From Cliona cf. orientalis (Eukaryota; Porifera; Demospongiae; Clionaida; Clionaidae), in assembly GCA_963930775.1 (NCBI GenBank), contig OZ005704.1, positions 4,526,001 through 4,590,000 on the forward strand: DNA of 64,000 nt. Reading direction: 5' to 3'. The translations under genes and the position numbers were made by a program. Positions 45,901 to 60,900 of the stretch are shown here, in pieces. Numbering within the stretch: the first letter of the stretch is position 1; every line of letters starts with the position of its first letter. Under the pieces are notes generated by a model that worked only from the letters and a program-made list of their open reading frames with translations, was not told the origin of the DNA and ran no database searches.

Positions 45901-48900
45901 TAAACGACAATGCTCCAGTATTCAACCAAGACTCATATTCTGTAGTAATTCCAGTTGCTAATGTGTCAGCTAACGCTAGTGTCCTGCAGCTGTCCGCAGT
46001 GGACGCAGACTCGGGTTCTAATGGCCAGTTTTTTTACACAGTAGAAGATACCCTGCCAAGCAATTACTCGGGTGTCTTCACCATCTCGGAGTTCGAGGAG
46101 GGAGCAATTATTGCCAGTAGAAATGTTAGTGCCGGAAGATACGTCTTAACAATCAGAGCCCGAGACTTTGGGAGCCCCGTGCTTGAGTCCTTTACTACAG
46201 TTGTCATCGTAGTACAATTGCCTGTGCCGGAGCTGATACAGTTTACCCAGTCAGCTGGTTACATTTACAACGTCAGTGAAAACATCCCATCTGGAATGTA
46301 TATCGGTAAAGTGATTCTTGAGCAAGTACCAGAATATGTAAATGACTTTATCAGCTATTCCACTGAGAGCTCAGACTTCTTTGTCAGTAGCACTACTGGA
46401 GTCGTCACCACCCTGAATTCCTTTAATCGCGAAGAAAGATTGAGCTACACATTTACTATTCGTGCTAGGATGCACATCACTAACGAGGTGATAGTTCTAC
46501 CACCGGCTGACGTTAGCACAAATGTTAATGTCACAGTCTACATTACTGACGTGAATGATAACCATCCAACCTTTGTGGACGTCTTACCTGAGGAATTGAG
46601 AGTAGTAGAGAACCTAGCCTTTGAGCAGATGCTGCATCGCTTCAACGCCAGTGATGCTGACTCTGGAATAAACAAGGAGCTAGAATTTTCCATCCTCAAC
46701 CAGGACGTGGCTGACCGATTTCGCTTGAGCTCGTTAACTGGAGTACTGTATGCAGCTGCAAGTCTTGACAGGGAGCAGCAGGCTAGCTACTCTCTTGTGA
46801 TTCGTGTGAATGACATGGGCTCTCCAAGCTTGTTTGATGATCGAGCAGTTGAGGTTGTCGTCGAGGATGTTAATGACAATGCACCTGTGGTTTCGGTTAA
46901 TGTGTATGGTGTGGAGGTCAGCAATACAACAGTTATCTTTATCGAGGAAAATTCACCAGTTGGAACGATTGTGGCTAACATCTCTGCAATGGACTATGAC
47001 GCTGGGAACAATTCTGAAGTACAGCTATCTCTTTCTGGCAATGACTCGGATCTCTTTGATATTGTAATCAGCACTAAACATCAGAGTATTGTATCAGGAA
47101 GCATCACTGTGGCAAATAGTACTAGAGTAGTACCCGGCTTGTACGTATTGGAAGTAATGGCTGAAGACAGTGGCCTGCAGCCGCTAAACTCTAGCGTGAA
47201 AGTAATGGTGAGGGTAGAGCATGCTCTTCCTGGCTCCATCTCATTTCCACCTGGAGGCTACGAACTTAACATCGCTGAGAATTCTCCGAGAGGCTCGATC
47301 GTTGGTTATGTATCTGTGGAGCAAATGACGCCTGCTCTTGATGGCCTAGTTGTGTATCAAATCATCGATGGAAATGATGAAATATACTTTGCTATCGACA
47401 GTTCCACTGGTGCCATCATCACCCAAACAGTTTTGGACAGGGAAGCACAGTTTGAGTTCAACATCACTGTCACTGCGCTTTCTTTCATGGAGCCCTCTCT
47501 TACTCCTGTTAATACTTCAGTGTTCATCAGGGTGGAGGATGTAAATGATAATGTTCCCATGTTTAGTCAAGAATTGTATTTTTTAGTTTTTCCTACTTCT
47601 AATGTTTCAGCCAATGCTAATCTTCTTGAGTTCCATGTGTCTGATGCTGACACTGGTTCTAATGCTCAACTTGCTTTATCTTTGCTTTCGGTAATACCTG
47701 CCACTTATTCTGATGCATTTGTCGTCACAGGTGAAAGAAGTCTCATTACAACCAGAAATTTGAGTGCTGGAAGATATCTCTTGAACATCAGTGTTCATGA
47801 TACGGGAATGCCAATTCTACAATCTTCTGTACCTGTTACTATTGTTGTTCAACTTCCTGTTCCTGAAGAAATACATTTTAGTCAACCTAATGGCTATTTT
47901 TTCGATGTGTCTGAGAATAACCCAACTGGATTTGTAATAGGTCAAGTTTCTCTGAATGAGATTCCTGATTATATCAAAGAGTTTGTTACTTTCATTTCAC
48001 TTTCATCAACTTTTGTAGTGAATGAGACAACTGGAAATGTACGGACACTTGATGTTTTTGATTTTGAAGTTAGACAATTGTATGAGTTTGTTGTTATTGC
48101 TAGAATAGATATTGAAAGCCGAATTCCACCAGTTGACTTAGAAACTTCTGTGAATATATCAGTGATTATTGAGGATATAAATGATTGCAAACCTGGGTTC
48201 GAGAGTTTTCCATCAAATCTGTCAGTTTTAGAAAATCAAACACATGATGAGCTTATATATCACATTACTGCAACAGACTGTGACTCAGGTATTAATCAGC
48301 AACTTCAATATCAGATTCTCAACAGTGACTTAGATGGAAAATTTTTTATCAATAGTTCTACGGGAGAACTTTATGTTGCTGCTGGTGTTGACAGAGAAGT
48401 GCAGGAAAGCTTTGCAGTTATAGTGCAAGTGTATGACTTAGGAATTCCAACAATGAGTGTAACCCGTACTATCACATTGTCACTCACTGATATAAATGAC
48501 AATGCTCCAATTCTTTATTTAGATAGGCCTCCTAGTACACCATCGTATTCTTTAGTAATTCTCACTACCAATGTCTCAACTAATACAAGTCTTCTTCAGG
48601 TATTGTCATATGACGCCGATTCTGGAAGAAACGCTAAAGTAGAGTACTCAATCGATCTTCTCTCACCACCACTCCTTCTATCCCCATTTAGTATCACTGA
48701 TGATGGAAGTATATTGGCAACAACTTCGGATCTAGGTGCAACAAGTTACCACCTCAATGTCACTGGTAGAGATATGGGAATCCCTAGCCTGGAATCGTAT
48801 ATTCAAATTACAATTCTAGTGCAAGAGCCAGTCCCTGAGGCACTGCAATTTACCCGTCTGGGAGGATATACATTCACTGTTGAAGAAAATGTTCCATCTG

Positions 48901-51900
48901 GTTACATTATTGGGCGAATTATGCTTGAACCAGTCCCTCATTATGTTGAACAGTATATCAGTTTTTCAAGTGGTAATCCATACTTTTTTGTTACCAGGAT
49001 GGGAGAAATTGAGACCCTGACTTCGTTTGATAGAGAAGAACAGCGAAGTTTCACATTTGAAGTCAATGCTACTCTAATCATTGCAACAAGAACACCACCT
49101 GTTGATATACAAACGTCTGTTGAAATACGCGTGCATATAGTTGATACCAATGATAATTTCCCTACATTCGTAAACTTACCATTGAATGTATCAATATTGG
49201 AAAATAGAACCACTGAAACTTTTGTATACCTTATTGAAGGTAATGATCTAGATTCTGGAATCAATCAACAGTTAGAATTTACAATTCTAAATTTTGATGT
49301 TGTTAACAAATTTCATCTTAATGCTTCAACTGGGGAAATGTATGCAGCAGCTAGCCTTGATAGAGAAGAGCAGGAGGTTTATTCCATTGTTCTTAATGTC
49401 AATGATTTGGGATCACCTAGTCTATCTTCAGATGGGATATTGACTATCATCCTTGAGGACATCAATGATAATGTACCAATACTTTCAATTGTAGTTGACA
49501 ATGAACAGATCAGTAATACAACCGTTATTGTTATCACTGAAGACATTGAAAGCGAAACATCAGTGGCAAACATCACTGCAGTTGACTATGATGCTGGAGA
49601 TAATTCTGTAGTAAGGATGTTTGTAACAGCTGAAGATCCAGTGCCATTTGACATTCGCCTCAACAGTGCTGGTCAGGGTATTACCTTAGGAGAAATTATT
49701 GTGTCAAATAGCTCAAGGCTGGTGCCCAACTTGTATGTCTTTAATGTTATTGCCCTAGATAGTGGCCTACTACCACTAAATTCCAGCTTGCAAGTCATGG
49801 TGAAAGTAGAGCATGCTCTGCCTGACTTTATCTCATTTCCAGTAGGAGAGTACACATTCTCGGTGACTGAAAATTCTTCAAAAAATATCTTTATTGGTAT
49901 TATATCCGTAGAACAGATGACACCAGCACTTGATGGCCTAGTCTACAGTATAGTTGAAGGAAATGAAGAAAGATTATTTGAAATTAACCCCTCTACAGGT
50001 GTTATTTCGACCAAGCAGGTGTTGGATAGAGAGACACACTCTGTGTTTAATATGACAGTCTCTGCATTTTTACCACGGGATCCCTCTCTAGGCTACACTA
50101 TGGTGTCTGTTGTGGTGGTTGTTGAAGATGTAAATGATAATGCTCCAGCATTCAGTCAAGATTCGTATCTCCAGGCAATTCTGAGTACTAATTTATCAAC
50201 CACTGTGAACATTTTACAAATAGCAGCAACAGATATTGATACTGGAATAAATGCACAACTCTTGTTCAGTATTGACCTTGTATCACCACGTTATATTGTC
50301 AACCCATTTCACATCTCCTCTGATGGATACATTTTTACAACCACCACTCTTCTGAATGCTACAACCTACCTATTGAATGTCACTGCACAAGATATGGGGA
50401 CTCCCAGATTGCAGTCATTTGCTAGTGTATCCATTTTAGTTCAGTTGCCAGTCCCAGGATCTATACAGTTCACTCAACCGGGGGGATTTGTATTCTATGT
50501 TAGAGAACGCAGTCCATCAGGACTGAATATAGGACAGGTAGAGCTTATAATGATTCCAGATCATGTTCAGGAGTACCTTCGTTTCTATGGAAGCACTACA
50601 AACTTTAGAGTAGTCCAGTCAACTGGAGATATACAGACACTTGATTCTTTTGATTATGAACAAACTCTTGAGTATGCATTTGAAGTTTCTTGTGAGTTAG
50701 TGATACCAATGAGGGTGCCACCTGTGGACATACAAGTATCCGTCAATGTCACTGTGTTAATTGAGGACGTGAATGATAATCAACCAATGTTCCTAAATCT
50801 TCCCTATAGTCTCTTTATCTCAGAAAACAAGACAACTGAAGAACTCTTGTACCATGTGAATGCTACAGATGTTGATTCTGGGGTAAACCAAGAACTAGAA
50901 TACCAGATTCTCAATCTTGACCTACAAGACAAATTCCATCTCAACAGCTCTACTGGAGACTTGTACGTTTTCCCTGGTTTAGATAGGGAGCAGCAAGAAA
51001 CATATGTAATTATTATTCAAGTGAATGACTTGGGTAATCCTAGAATGAGTACTACTGACACGCTTACTATCACACTAAATGATATCAATGATAATGCTCC
51101 AATTCTCTTTCTAGACAGAGCTCCCAGTACACCATCATATTCATTAGTAATCCTCTCTACTGACACCTATACCAACATGACTCTGCTTCAGGTGCTAGCA
51201 ACTGACATTGATTCTGGCAGGAATGCTCAGGTTCAATATTCAATTGAGCTTCTATTACCACCATTGTCTCCTTCCCCATTTACCATTGCTGAGGATGGAA
51301 GAATATTTGTCACAACCACAGATCTAAGTGCAACTTCTTACCATTTGAATGTCATTGGCAGAGACATGGGATTGCCTAGTCAGGAAACTTCCATCCAAAT
51401 TATAATCCTGATTCAGCTACCAGTACCTGAGTTAATACAGTTTACTCTGCCAGATGGATATGTATTGAATGTTTCTGAAAATATCCCAGCCGGATTTATT
51501 TTAGGTCAGATTACCCTTGAACAAGTGCCAGAGTATGTGGAAGACTACATTACTTTTACTGGTACAAGCTCGAACTTTATGGTTAACAGCACTACTGGAG
51601 AGATCTCCACACTAAACAGGTTTGATCGTGAGGAACAGCAAATCTATATGTTTCAAGTTCAAGCAAGGATGCTTATCACAGCAAGAGTACCACCTGTTGA
51701 TGCAGTGACATCTGTCAATGTCACGGTGTACATCAATGACGTCAATGACAATACTCCAGTATTTGTAGATATACCTTCAGTTCTGACTGTGTTAGAGAAC
51801 AGAACATTTGACGCACTTCTCTATAGAATAAACGCCACTGATGCAGATTCTGGAGTGAATCAACAGCTACAATTTTCAATTCAAAACCAAGATGTCCACG

Positions 51901-54900
51901 ATAAGTTTCACATCAATGCATCCTCTGGAGAGCTATATGCAGCTGCCAGCCTGGACAGAGAAGAGCAAGATACCTATTCTGTGGTCATCCGAGTTAGTGA
52001 TCCAAGTTTATATTCAGAATTAACTGTAACCATCATGCTGGAAGACATTAATGACAATCTCCCAGTTCTTATTATCCAAGTTGGTGGTAGTGAAGTACCA
52101 ACTGGTTCAACTATTATTATTGATGATGAGACAGAACCTGATGAGATTATTGCAAATTTAACTGCTATGGATAATGATATTGGCATTAATGCTGATGTCT
52201 ATTTTGGAATTGATTCTAGTGATGGCCTTCCACTTGATATCCTTGCAACAGGATCAGAGCACTCTTTCACATTTGGACAACTGGTTATAGCCAATACAAG
52301 CTCCCTCCTTACGGGTAGGTATACTGTTACTATTTATGCCACAAATGTTGCATCTCCTCTGACAGTTTCAAGTACAGTGTACATCGAAGTAAAGTATGCA
52401 CTACCTGATGAGATATCATTCACACAAACAGCCTATTATGAATTTTCTATAATTGAACGATCACCTAGGGGTACTGTTGTTGGCACTGTATCAGTTGAAC
52501 AAATGACACCAGCTCTTGATGATCTTCAGTATGAAATCATTGAAGGAAATCAAGAGAGAATATTTGAAATTGACCCAGTAAGTGGCAACATATCAGCTCA
52601 GTTGGAAGTTGATCGAGAAATGCATACCTACTTCAATCTGACTATAATTGCTTTCCTTCCGCTGGAGCCCTCCCTACAGTCTGCACAATCTACAGTCATC
52701 ATTACAGTAATCGATATTAACGATAATGCCCCAGTATTTGTTCCAGGAGACTATTCATTCACTCTGTCAATAATGGATATATCCACCAACAACAGTCTGA
52801 TTCAGGTAATGGCAGTAGATGCTGATGATGGTTCCAATGCTGAAATTTCATATAATATCCAACCCATTTCACCGTTTGTTCCACTCGGTAATTTCAGTAT
52901 TACTGAAGATGGAAATGTTTTCACTACAACAACTGACCTTGATCTCACAACATACCTATTTAACATCATAGCTTGGGATATGGGTGTACCTCGCCTATCA
53001 TCAACACAGTTAGTACAGATAACAGTACAACTTTCAGAACCAGTATTGGTACAATTTGCTCAGCTACAGTTTCTATTTACTGTCAATGAAAATGTCCCAC
53101 TAACATCAATAATTGGACAGGTTACAATTGAATCCCCTGTGCTACAGTACATCCTTCCATATGTCAGCTACTCTGTTAGTGATAACAATTTTGGTATAAA
53201 CCCTCTCTCTGGAGAAATTCTAACTATCAGCACTATAGACCATGAAAGGAGGCAGTATTATCAGTTTGAGGTATCAGCTAGGGTTTTTGTCCCTAACAAT
53301 GTTCCAATGTTAGATGTTGAAACTTTCGCTAATGTATCGGTATTGATAAATGATGAGAATGATAATGCACCACAGTTCACAAACTTTCCATTGAATCTGT
53401 CTCAACTCGAAAACAGAACATCTTCAGAATTGCTCTACGTATTCAACGCTACAGATGCTGACTCTGGTATTAACCAACAATTATACTATGAAATTCTCAA
53501 CCTTGACCTTGATGATGAGTTCAGTATCAACAATTCAAGTGGAGAACTCTACTCAGCCCCTGGCCTTGATAGAGAAACTCAACCTCGCTATTACATCATT
53601 GTTCAGGTTAGTGACATGGGTTTTCCAAGGAGAACGGCACAGGGTACAATTGAATTTACACTACTAGATGTCAATGATAATATTCCACGATTGGTTAATG
53701 GATTTGAAATCAGTGTTGAGGAGAGAACTCAACCTCGATTTCTGCTCCAATGGATAGCGATGGATCGTGATTCAGATCAAAATGGAATGGTAGAATTTTA
53801 CCATATTCAAACGTTTGTCAATGGTACACTAGAGCGTATTGATACAAGTGATGAAACTAGGATAATCAATGTTAGTCAAGTTGGTGACCTGTTTTTGTAC
53901 AGAGAGCTGGATTACGAAGTTGCCCAATGGTATAGCATTCACATTCGTCTTACTGATCAGGGAAATCCCCCTTTGCAGTCCGTATACAATATCACTCTGC
54001 TAGTCATTGACCAGCCAGATACACCTCCTCAGTTCCAAGAAAATGGGTTTTATCAAATTAGCATCTTCCCTGTATTGAGATCAGGACAGACATTAGTCCA
54101 AGTCCATGCTCAAGATGCTGATCCTGGAGATATTGTCTCATATGCAATTGAATCAATCCATCATGAAGGAGGTGGCATGGGTATAAACATTGAAATTGAT
54201 GTTTTGTCTGGAAGAATGAGAAGTACAATTGATCAGTTCCTGAATCCTGAGGACAACTTCACCATCACAGTTCTTGGGTTTGATAACAGCCCTTTTAACT
54301 TAGTAGCAAGAGCCACTGTAAGGATCCATATTCTTCCTGAAAGACTCCGATTCTCTCAGCCATCCTACTCAGCAGAAGTATCAGAGGATGCTCCTATGAA
54401 TACAGAGATAATAAGAATTCCTCTAGAATATCTGTCATTTTCTTCACATGTTAGATATGCTATTGACGTTGTACAACCGGTAGCAAAAGAGAGTGCATTC
54501 ACTTTTTCAGGTGATGGAGATCCTGCAGTAACCATTTTTCTAAGTGATAATCTAGACCGAGAGGAGTATGATGGGTATCTAGTTTTGGTTACAGCTCTGC
54601 GAGGAAATGATACAGCACAAACCTCTCTCATAATAAATGTGACTGATGTGAATGATAATGTACCCCTCTTCATTGATGAAGATTTTGAAAGCACAGTTTC
54701 AGAACTCGCCACTGCTGGTACCACCATACGCAGAGTGAATGTTACTGATGCAGATATTGGAAATAATAGCATTATATTATTTGAGATTAGTAGTAGTTTT
54801 CCAAGCAGTCCTCTTCCTTTCAGTGTGGATTCAGATACTGGCTACATCACTGTTACAGACTATTTGGACTATGAAGACGTTGCTATGTATGTGGTCACCA

Positions 54901-57900
54901 TCACAGCAACAGACTATGGCATACCTCCACTACATGCTTCACAAAACTACACTGTAGTCATTGCAAATGAAAATGATAATTTTCCTCTATTTGCAGCACC
55001 AGCATACTTTGGTGAAGTATATGCAAAAGCCCCTTGTAATGTGTATGTGCATCATATCCAGCTATTTGTAACTGATAGAGATGACACTGCAAGTGAACAG
55101 CAGCTAAGTTTTACCGTATTTTATCCAGTGAGCCCTAGATATAGAGAAGTGAGCCAGTACGTGTTTGAGGTGACTCCACAGCCTCCATACTATATCAAAG
55201 TTATCAGTCTACCCGAAGAAGCTGACCAGGAACCAAGACTTCTTGAACTTAGAGTACAAGTCACTGATGAGGGTGGTCTCAGTAGCCATGTGCCCCTCTA
55301 CATATCTGTCTTCACTACAACCAACCTACTCACGTTTGAGCTAAGTGGAGTCAGAAGGGATGCACTACTGTCTTGTAGGAATCTTACCAACTCAATCTGT
55401 GGATTCAGAATGGCACTAGGTGCTGCAGCTGAGAAGCAATTTGGGAGACCAGTTTCATTTTATAACAACTCCTTGCAATTTCCTGAGCTGGATTCCACAG
55501 TGTAAGCTAACTATCACTGTTCCATTATCATAATTAATGTAAGAGTGTAGTGACAGGATATAATTATTATATTATTGGGAACCTCCAAGGTGAAATACTT
55601 GCTATAATACTATGATAGACTTGCAAATCAATTGTGGTATATTATATTACGACAGTTTCCATGATAACAGCAAGGGCAAATCCAGGCATGAGGGTGGGTA
55701 TAACTTATTTTTTTTTTAGCAGCTGTTATTGTGTGTAATAATGTGATACTAGCTGTGTGTGCTTGGAACACTAGTTGTATGCCCAATGCCAAGTTAATAC
55801 TACTCTGCATTAATTCTTATTACAGGGTCAAAGCTGACATGTTTGGTTGGTATGGCAACTCAGATATCCGTGATAACAATGGAGAGCTCCCGTCCCACAT
55901 AGTACCACCAGAAGTTGAGTACATCACATTTGATGACTACGAAATGCAGCACAACAACATTATCCAGCACTCTGACATCACTAACTTGACTTACAATGTG
56001 ACACTGATTGTACCTATGCTAACAACCACTGAGCCTACACCTCTTCCCCAACCATTCTGTGTCAACAATACCATATTCTACGTGGTTGTCAGTATTTTAG
56101 GTGCTTTCTCATTCATACTTCTGGTTGCATTAATTGCATTTCTATGCCATAGAAGCCGTCATAAAGTGAAACAGCCCAGGTATATAACTTTTCTCATTGT
56201 TTTTGTAGATATTAGTATGTGTCTTAAAGCAGTATAGATTAATGTGCATGCATGTAGTCCCCTCTCAGTCTGGGTGCTGAATGTATGTAGCTGTGTATCA
56301 AGCCAGCACATTTGGCAAATTTTCCTAGAGCTGGGCTACTATCACTGAATTGACAGTACCACTGATGTGATGTTCGTACCCAAAGTCCAACCAGGTTGAC
56401 CCCACCAGGCTAGTGATGTTTTTGCACCTTCTACTACCAGCAGAAGCCCAATTCCAATATTTTACGGCTAAATAGATGAAGCAGATTGTTCAAAATACAC
56501 CACCATGGCTCATGTGAGAAGTGAACTCACAACTCTATATAGATTGGTGGCCAAATACCATAACCACTGTGCAAAGCTGTTCCCTCCTATACACACACAT
56601 AATGACAATACCACACACATAATAGTTGCTATAAGGTTATTAACTTAGTATAATAATATTTTACATTTGCTGATGCTTCTTTTAGGCCTAATTATCAGTC
56701 TACCAATCTGTCCACTCCTCCTGCAACAGTCATAACTAATGATGCTTACGAAATGTACCATGATGATGACATACTGAACACTATTCAGAGCACTCCTTGG
56801 TTTGATCGTGAATATGTCAAGGACAATAGGAGTCTTGTAAGTTAGTTCAAGCCGTACTGCATGTGGAATAGACTAACCATTCCATATATAAGCTAAAAAT
56901 GATAGAGACATTGCCCTGTGAGTAGCGATGTCCAACCTCCAAGGGCCTCCAGTAAATCGAAAATATCTCAGCTCTGGCTAGGAGTACACTCACGGAAAAA
57001 AATGCGCTGGATAGCTCACTGAATGAGCTATCTACTGATACCTTAACCGTGCAAATCGGTTCCGTGGAACCGCTGCTAGCTTCGTTTTTGTTTGTATTAA
57101 GTTTCTATGAGGAAAGTTTAGGTGGGCGTGGCTACGTAACGGTTTTATCTACGGACACGTTACAAGCACCGTTGGATAGAGCTTGTGGAGAGCTACCTTC
57201 TGATACTCGAACATTGATATTCCACTAAAAGTTAATTTGCGGAAAAATTAGTGAAATTTGGAGGTTGGAAATCGCTACTGTAAGCAAGAGAGATTTCCAG
57301 GGAAAAAATAAAAGCTGTTTTGCTTTCTCAAACTGCTTTGTAAGCCTATACCTTGCCTCATCTTCAGGGAGGATAACTACCGTATTCGCTCGATCAGACG
57401 CCGCGGCTACTATTTATTTCATCGTCCGAGTTTGTGCGGCGTTTAATCGAGAGCGGCGTTTATTACTATACCAGTAGCTGCCAGAGAGACAATCCTTTGA
57501 GAAACGGTCGATTGATACCACTGATCTAGGAGATTCTGGCCCCTTTGCTGATGTAGAAGAAAGTTAGAACTTATTCTAGTCTGTTTATCGTGTGCCTGCC
57601 ATTGAAAACGAGCCGCGAGGCATGTCCACGTGTAGTCTCGCGGAGCCAGACCCTTACGTGGGGGGAGCCGGCGTGGTGCGGCTACTATTCGAGAGCGGCG
57701 ATTATTTCGTTCAGCACTTCTGGAGGTGCGGCGACTATTCGAGAGCGGCGACTAATCGAGAGCGGCGTCTGATCGAGCGAATACGGTATACTACACTAAG
57801 CTGTTTATGACTGGATGATCCTTACCTACCTTAGGGTGACAATTATTGTGATTTTGGCTTAAAACACAATTTGTGAGTACTTAATTTTGCAATCTGTATG

Positions 57901-60900
57901 CAAAATGGTACAGGGTCGACAAATTCTAGTGCTCTATAATGCATAAAAACTAGCCGGTACAAAATTAATAATTACCCCACGCGCATGCACAAAGGGTAAA
58001 GTAATCGGTCGTGTCGTTGTCGTCGTGAGCACAAAAATTGCCATATCTCGAGATGTAGGCGTCTAAGCAACTCGTAAGCACAACGAATCAATAGAATCCG
58101 GCGAAAAACTAGCTTCAGTGTGTGTCAAATCGATAGACACGGTCCATGGGCGTCACAAATAGTGCCTTTTTGTTGGCTAACATAGCCACGCCTATTGACA
58201 GTGCCTACTCAATGCATAATGCATGTCCATTATGTTTTCTGTTCATGCGCACAACTAAGTATATAGCCCAGAATATGACTGGTAAAGATCAATAATGCTT
58301 GTGAAATCTATAGTCTATCTGCATCCGCTGACGGAGCTGAAATCTGCAGCCCTATGGAACCAAGTCATAATGTAAGATGGCTTTACTATTGCAACAAAAT
58401 ATTGGAAGTATCAGTTCATATCTCCTAGTAGTCTAGATCTGGTGCAGAGGGAGTGCTTTTTGTCAGTGGGACCACTACATACAATTAAGCAGCATTTCCA
58501 CTAATATTTTGAAGTCCACAAAATTATAGCCATGCACACAAAAGCAACTCTATAGATTGCACAATGTGCGCATGGGGTACGTATGTGCTCTACAGAGCTC
58601 TAGTTGTTTTTGTGTTTTTGACCACTCTGCAGAAATACCAAACGTTAGTACCCACAAAAAATAGTCACCCTAAGTTAGATTTATATTGAGTTGAGCACAT
58701 GATGTTGTCAGTAGTCAATCAATAAAGAAAGTCTGTGCAGGGCTGCCATAGTCTTTTGACAATAAATCCTAAGGAACATACCCCAAACCCTGAGATAATT
58801 ATGGAAACACTGTACCTATGGGAGTAGAAAGCTAAAAAAATCCTAATATCCCTAATTTGCGTATGCTAATGAAGCAAAATTGACGTTCAAAAATCCCGAT
58901 ATTAGGATAATCTTTGGCAGCACTGGTCTGTGGCATGCATTCATTGTTCTTATCAAGAGCTTAGAAGCGATAATTGTACATAATTTTTTTATATTCCAAC
59001 TTTTCTGATACCATTGGCTGTTTGCCTAGATCTTGTGATAATTATGGTAATTTCTGTGTTGACATTAACTTTAATAATAAGATTACTTGACTCACCCTTT
59101 AGAAATGTGGCGTATGTATACCAAAATAAAAAAAAAAACAACAAAACATGCAGATTATCCATTAAACTTACAATTTTACAGCTTGAGTGTGAATTCTTCC
59201 CTGCTCAGCAAGCTACTGTGGAAGGAGGCCATGGACTCTATTCAGGTACTTGAATTATAAGTGTTGTATATATTATATTATTATATAATTATGAGACTAT
59301 ATTAGAGTGCCACATAAAGTCAGTGGCAGAAACATTATGATATTTTGTATTAGGAAGAGTACATAACTGAGTGGTTGCAGGTGTGCTACACAGTGTCTGG
59401 CTAGAATTATCCCACCACGGGACTGTCCAACAGTATTATTCATAGCTTGTGGTGGCGTACTTGTACAGCATTTGTCTTTATTGGCCATCGCCTAGCAACC
59501 AAAGTTTTTATAGATAAATTGCCGGCTACCAGAGGGGTGTGGGTGATCATAGGGTAGGCCAATGATGAGAGGGGGGTCATGGGCCAATAAGACAGTTACA
59601 AGACCTTAATTGGGGTGCATTCGACCATGCATCTCATGCACCCCAAATAAGGTCTTGTAACTATAACGTGCTGTGATGCTACAATCTCACCTCTGCCATC
59701 TCACTACATAAGTTCAATACTACTCTTCCTAGTACACTGTTGGTGTAATATAGTGGATTCTGTCATACATGACGATAATGGACTAAGGATAATGTTTGCA
59801 TTAATTTTTGTATATTATATACCTGGCTCCAGTGCTAAATGGTGCATGATCGATACTTTCAGTACTTATAATATAGTTCCAAGAGTCCAAGCAAGTTAGC
59901 TCGGTTATTATAGCTAGAGCTTGACTATAGCTTCCAGAGTATCCCTGGGTCCACAGAACAGACTCTGAATGGTATACTGTTATAGCTTATGCATCCAGGA
60001 ATACATGCATGAGAACAATGTCATGATACTACGTTACCATCATAATATTAATGATTTGATTATACTTTTCTCATTCCAGATGACTCTGTCACGGAACTAT
60101 GATCCCTGCAAAGACATTGTAGTAGTTAAATTTAATAATAACAACCATGTATCATTATAATGATTACATTTGTATTCTCAGCTATGCTATCATTTGAGTG
60201 AATGTTAATCAATTTTATGTATTAATTTTATAGAATCTTCCATTAATCTACATGTGTTAAAATTGCATGGGTATAATTAATGCAGAGTGCAATTCCGCTT
60301 GACCTTCAGTATGCTATTATGGTTCTATAGCGTTGTGCACCTAAGCACAGCTGCCTTTATAAATTACGTCCAGAGTCCCAATTCGCAAAAAAGAATTCGG
60401 CCTCGCGATGAGGTAATTATGATGAAATTACGATGAAATGACGATGAAACCTATGATGAAACCTATGATGTAATTGCTGTGAAACTGTTTCAAAATGTTT
60501 AGCGCGCATGAAAGGTTGTTGGGACCCAGAATTCGAACCAAGCGTAGAAGAGATCGTGGACTATCCGATGATATCCTTATGGCGTTTCTCTCAGTTCGCT
60601 TTCTCTAGCGAGCTCGCTTTCAGGGTAGGGGGATTTCCCTATTCAGTCGAGCACATGGCAGGTGAAGGTCAACCGGCTCAAGCCGCGCGCCCCAATATTG
60701 TACGCGTATACGGAGCATGCGCAGTTTGTCGATGTGTCCTAGTTCGAATTTATGGCGGCGTATTCGTGAGGGACTCTGGACGTAGTCTCTAGGTTGTTCA
60801 TTACGTTACGTCCAGAGTCCCAATTAGAAACTAAGAATTCGGCTCTCGCTATGATGAAATTATGATGAAATGATGATGAAATCTATGATGAAATTTATGA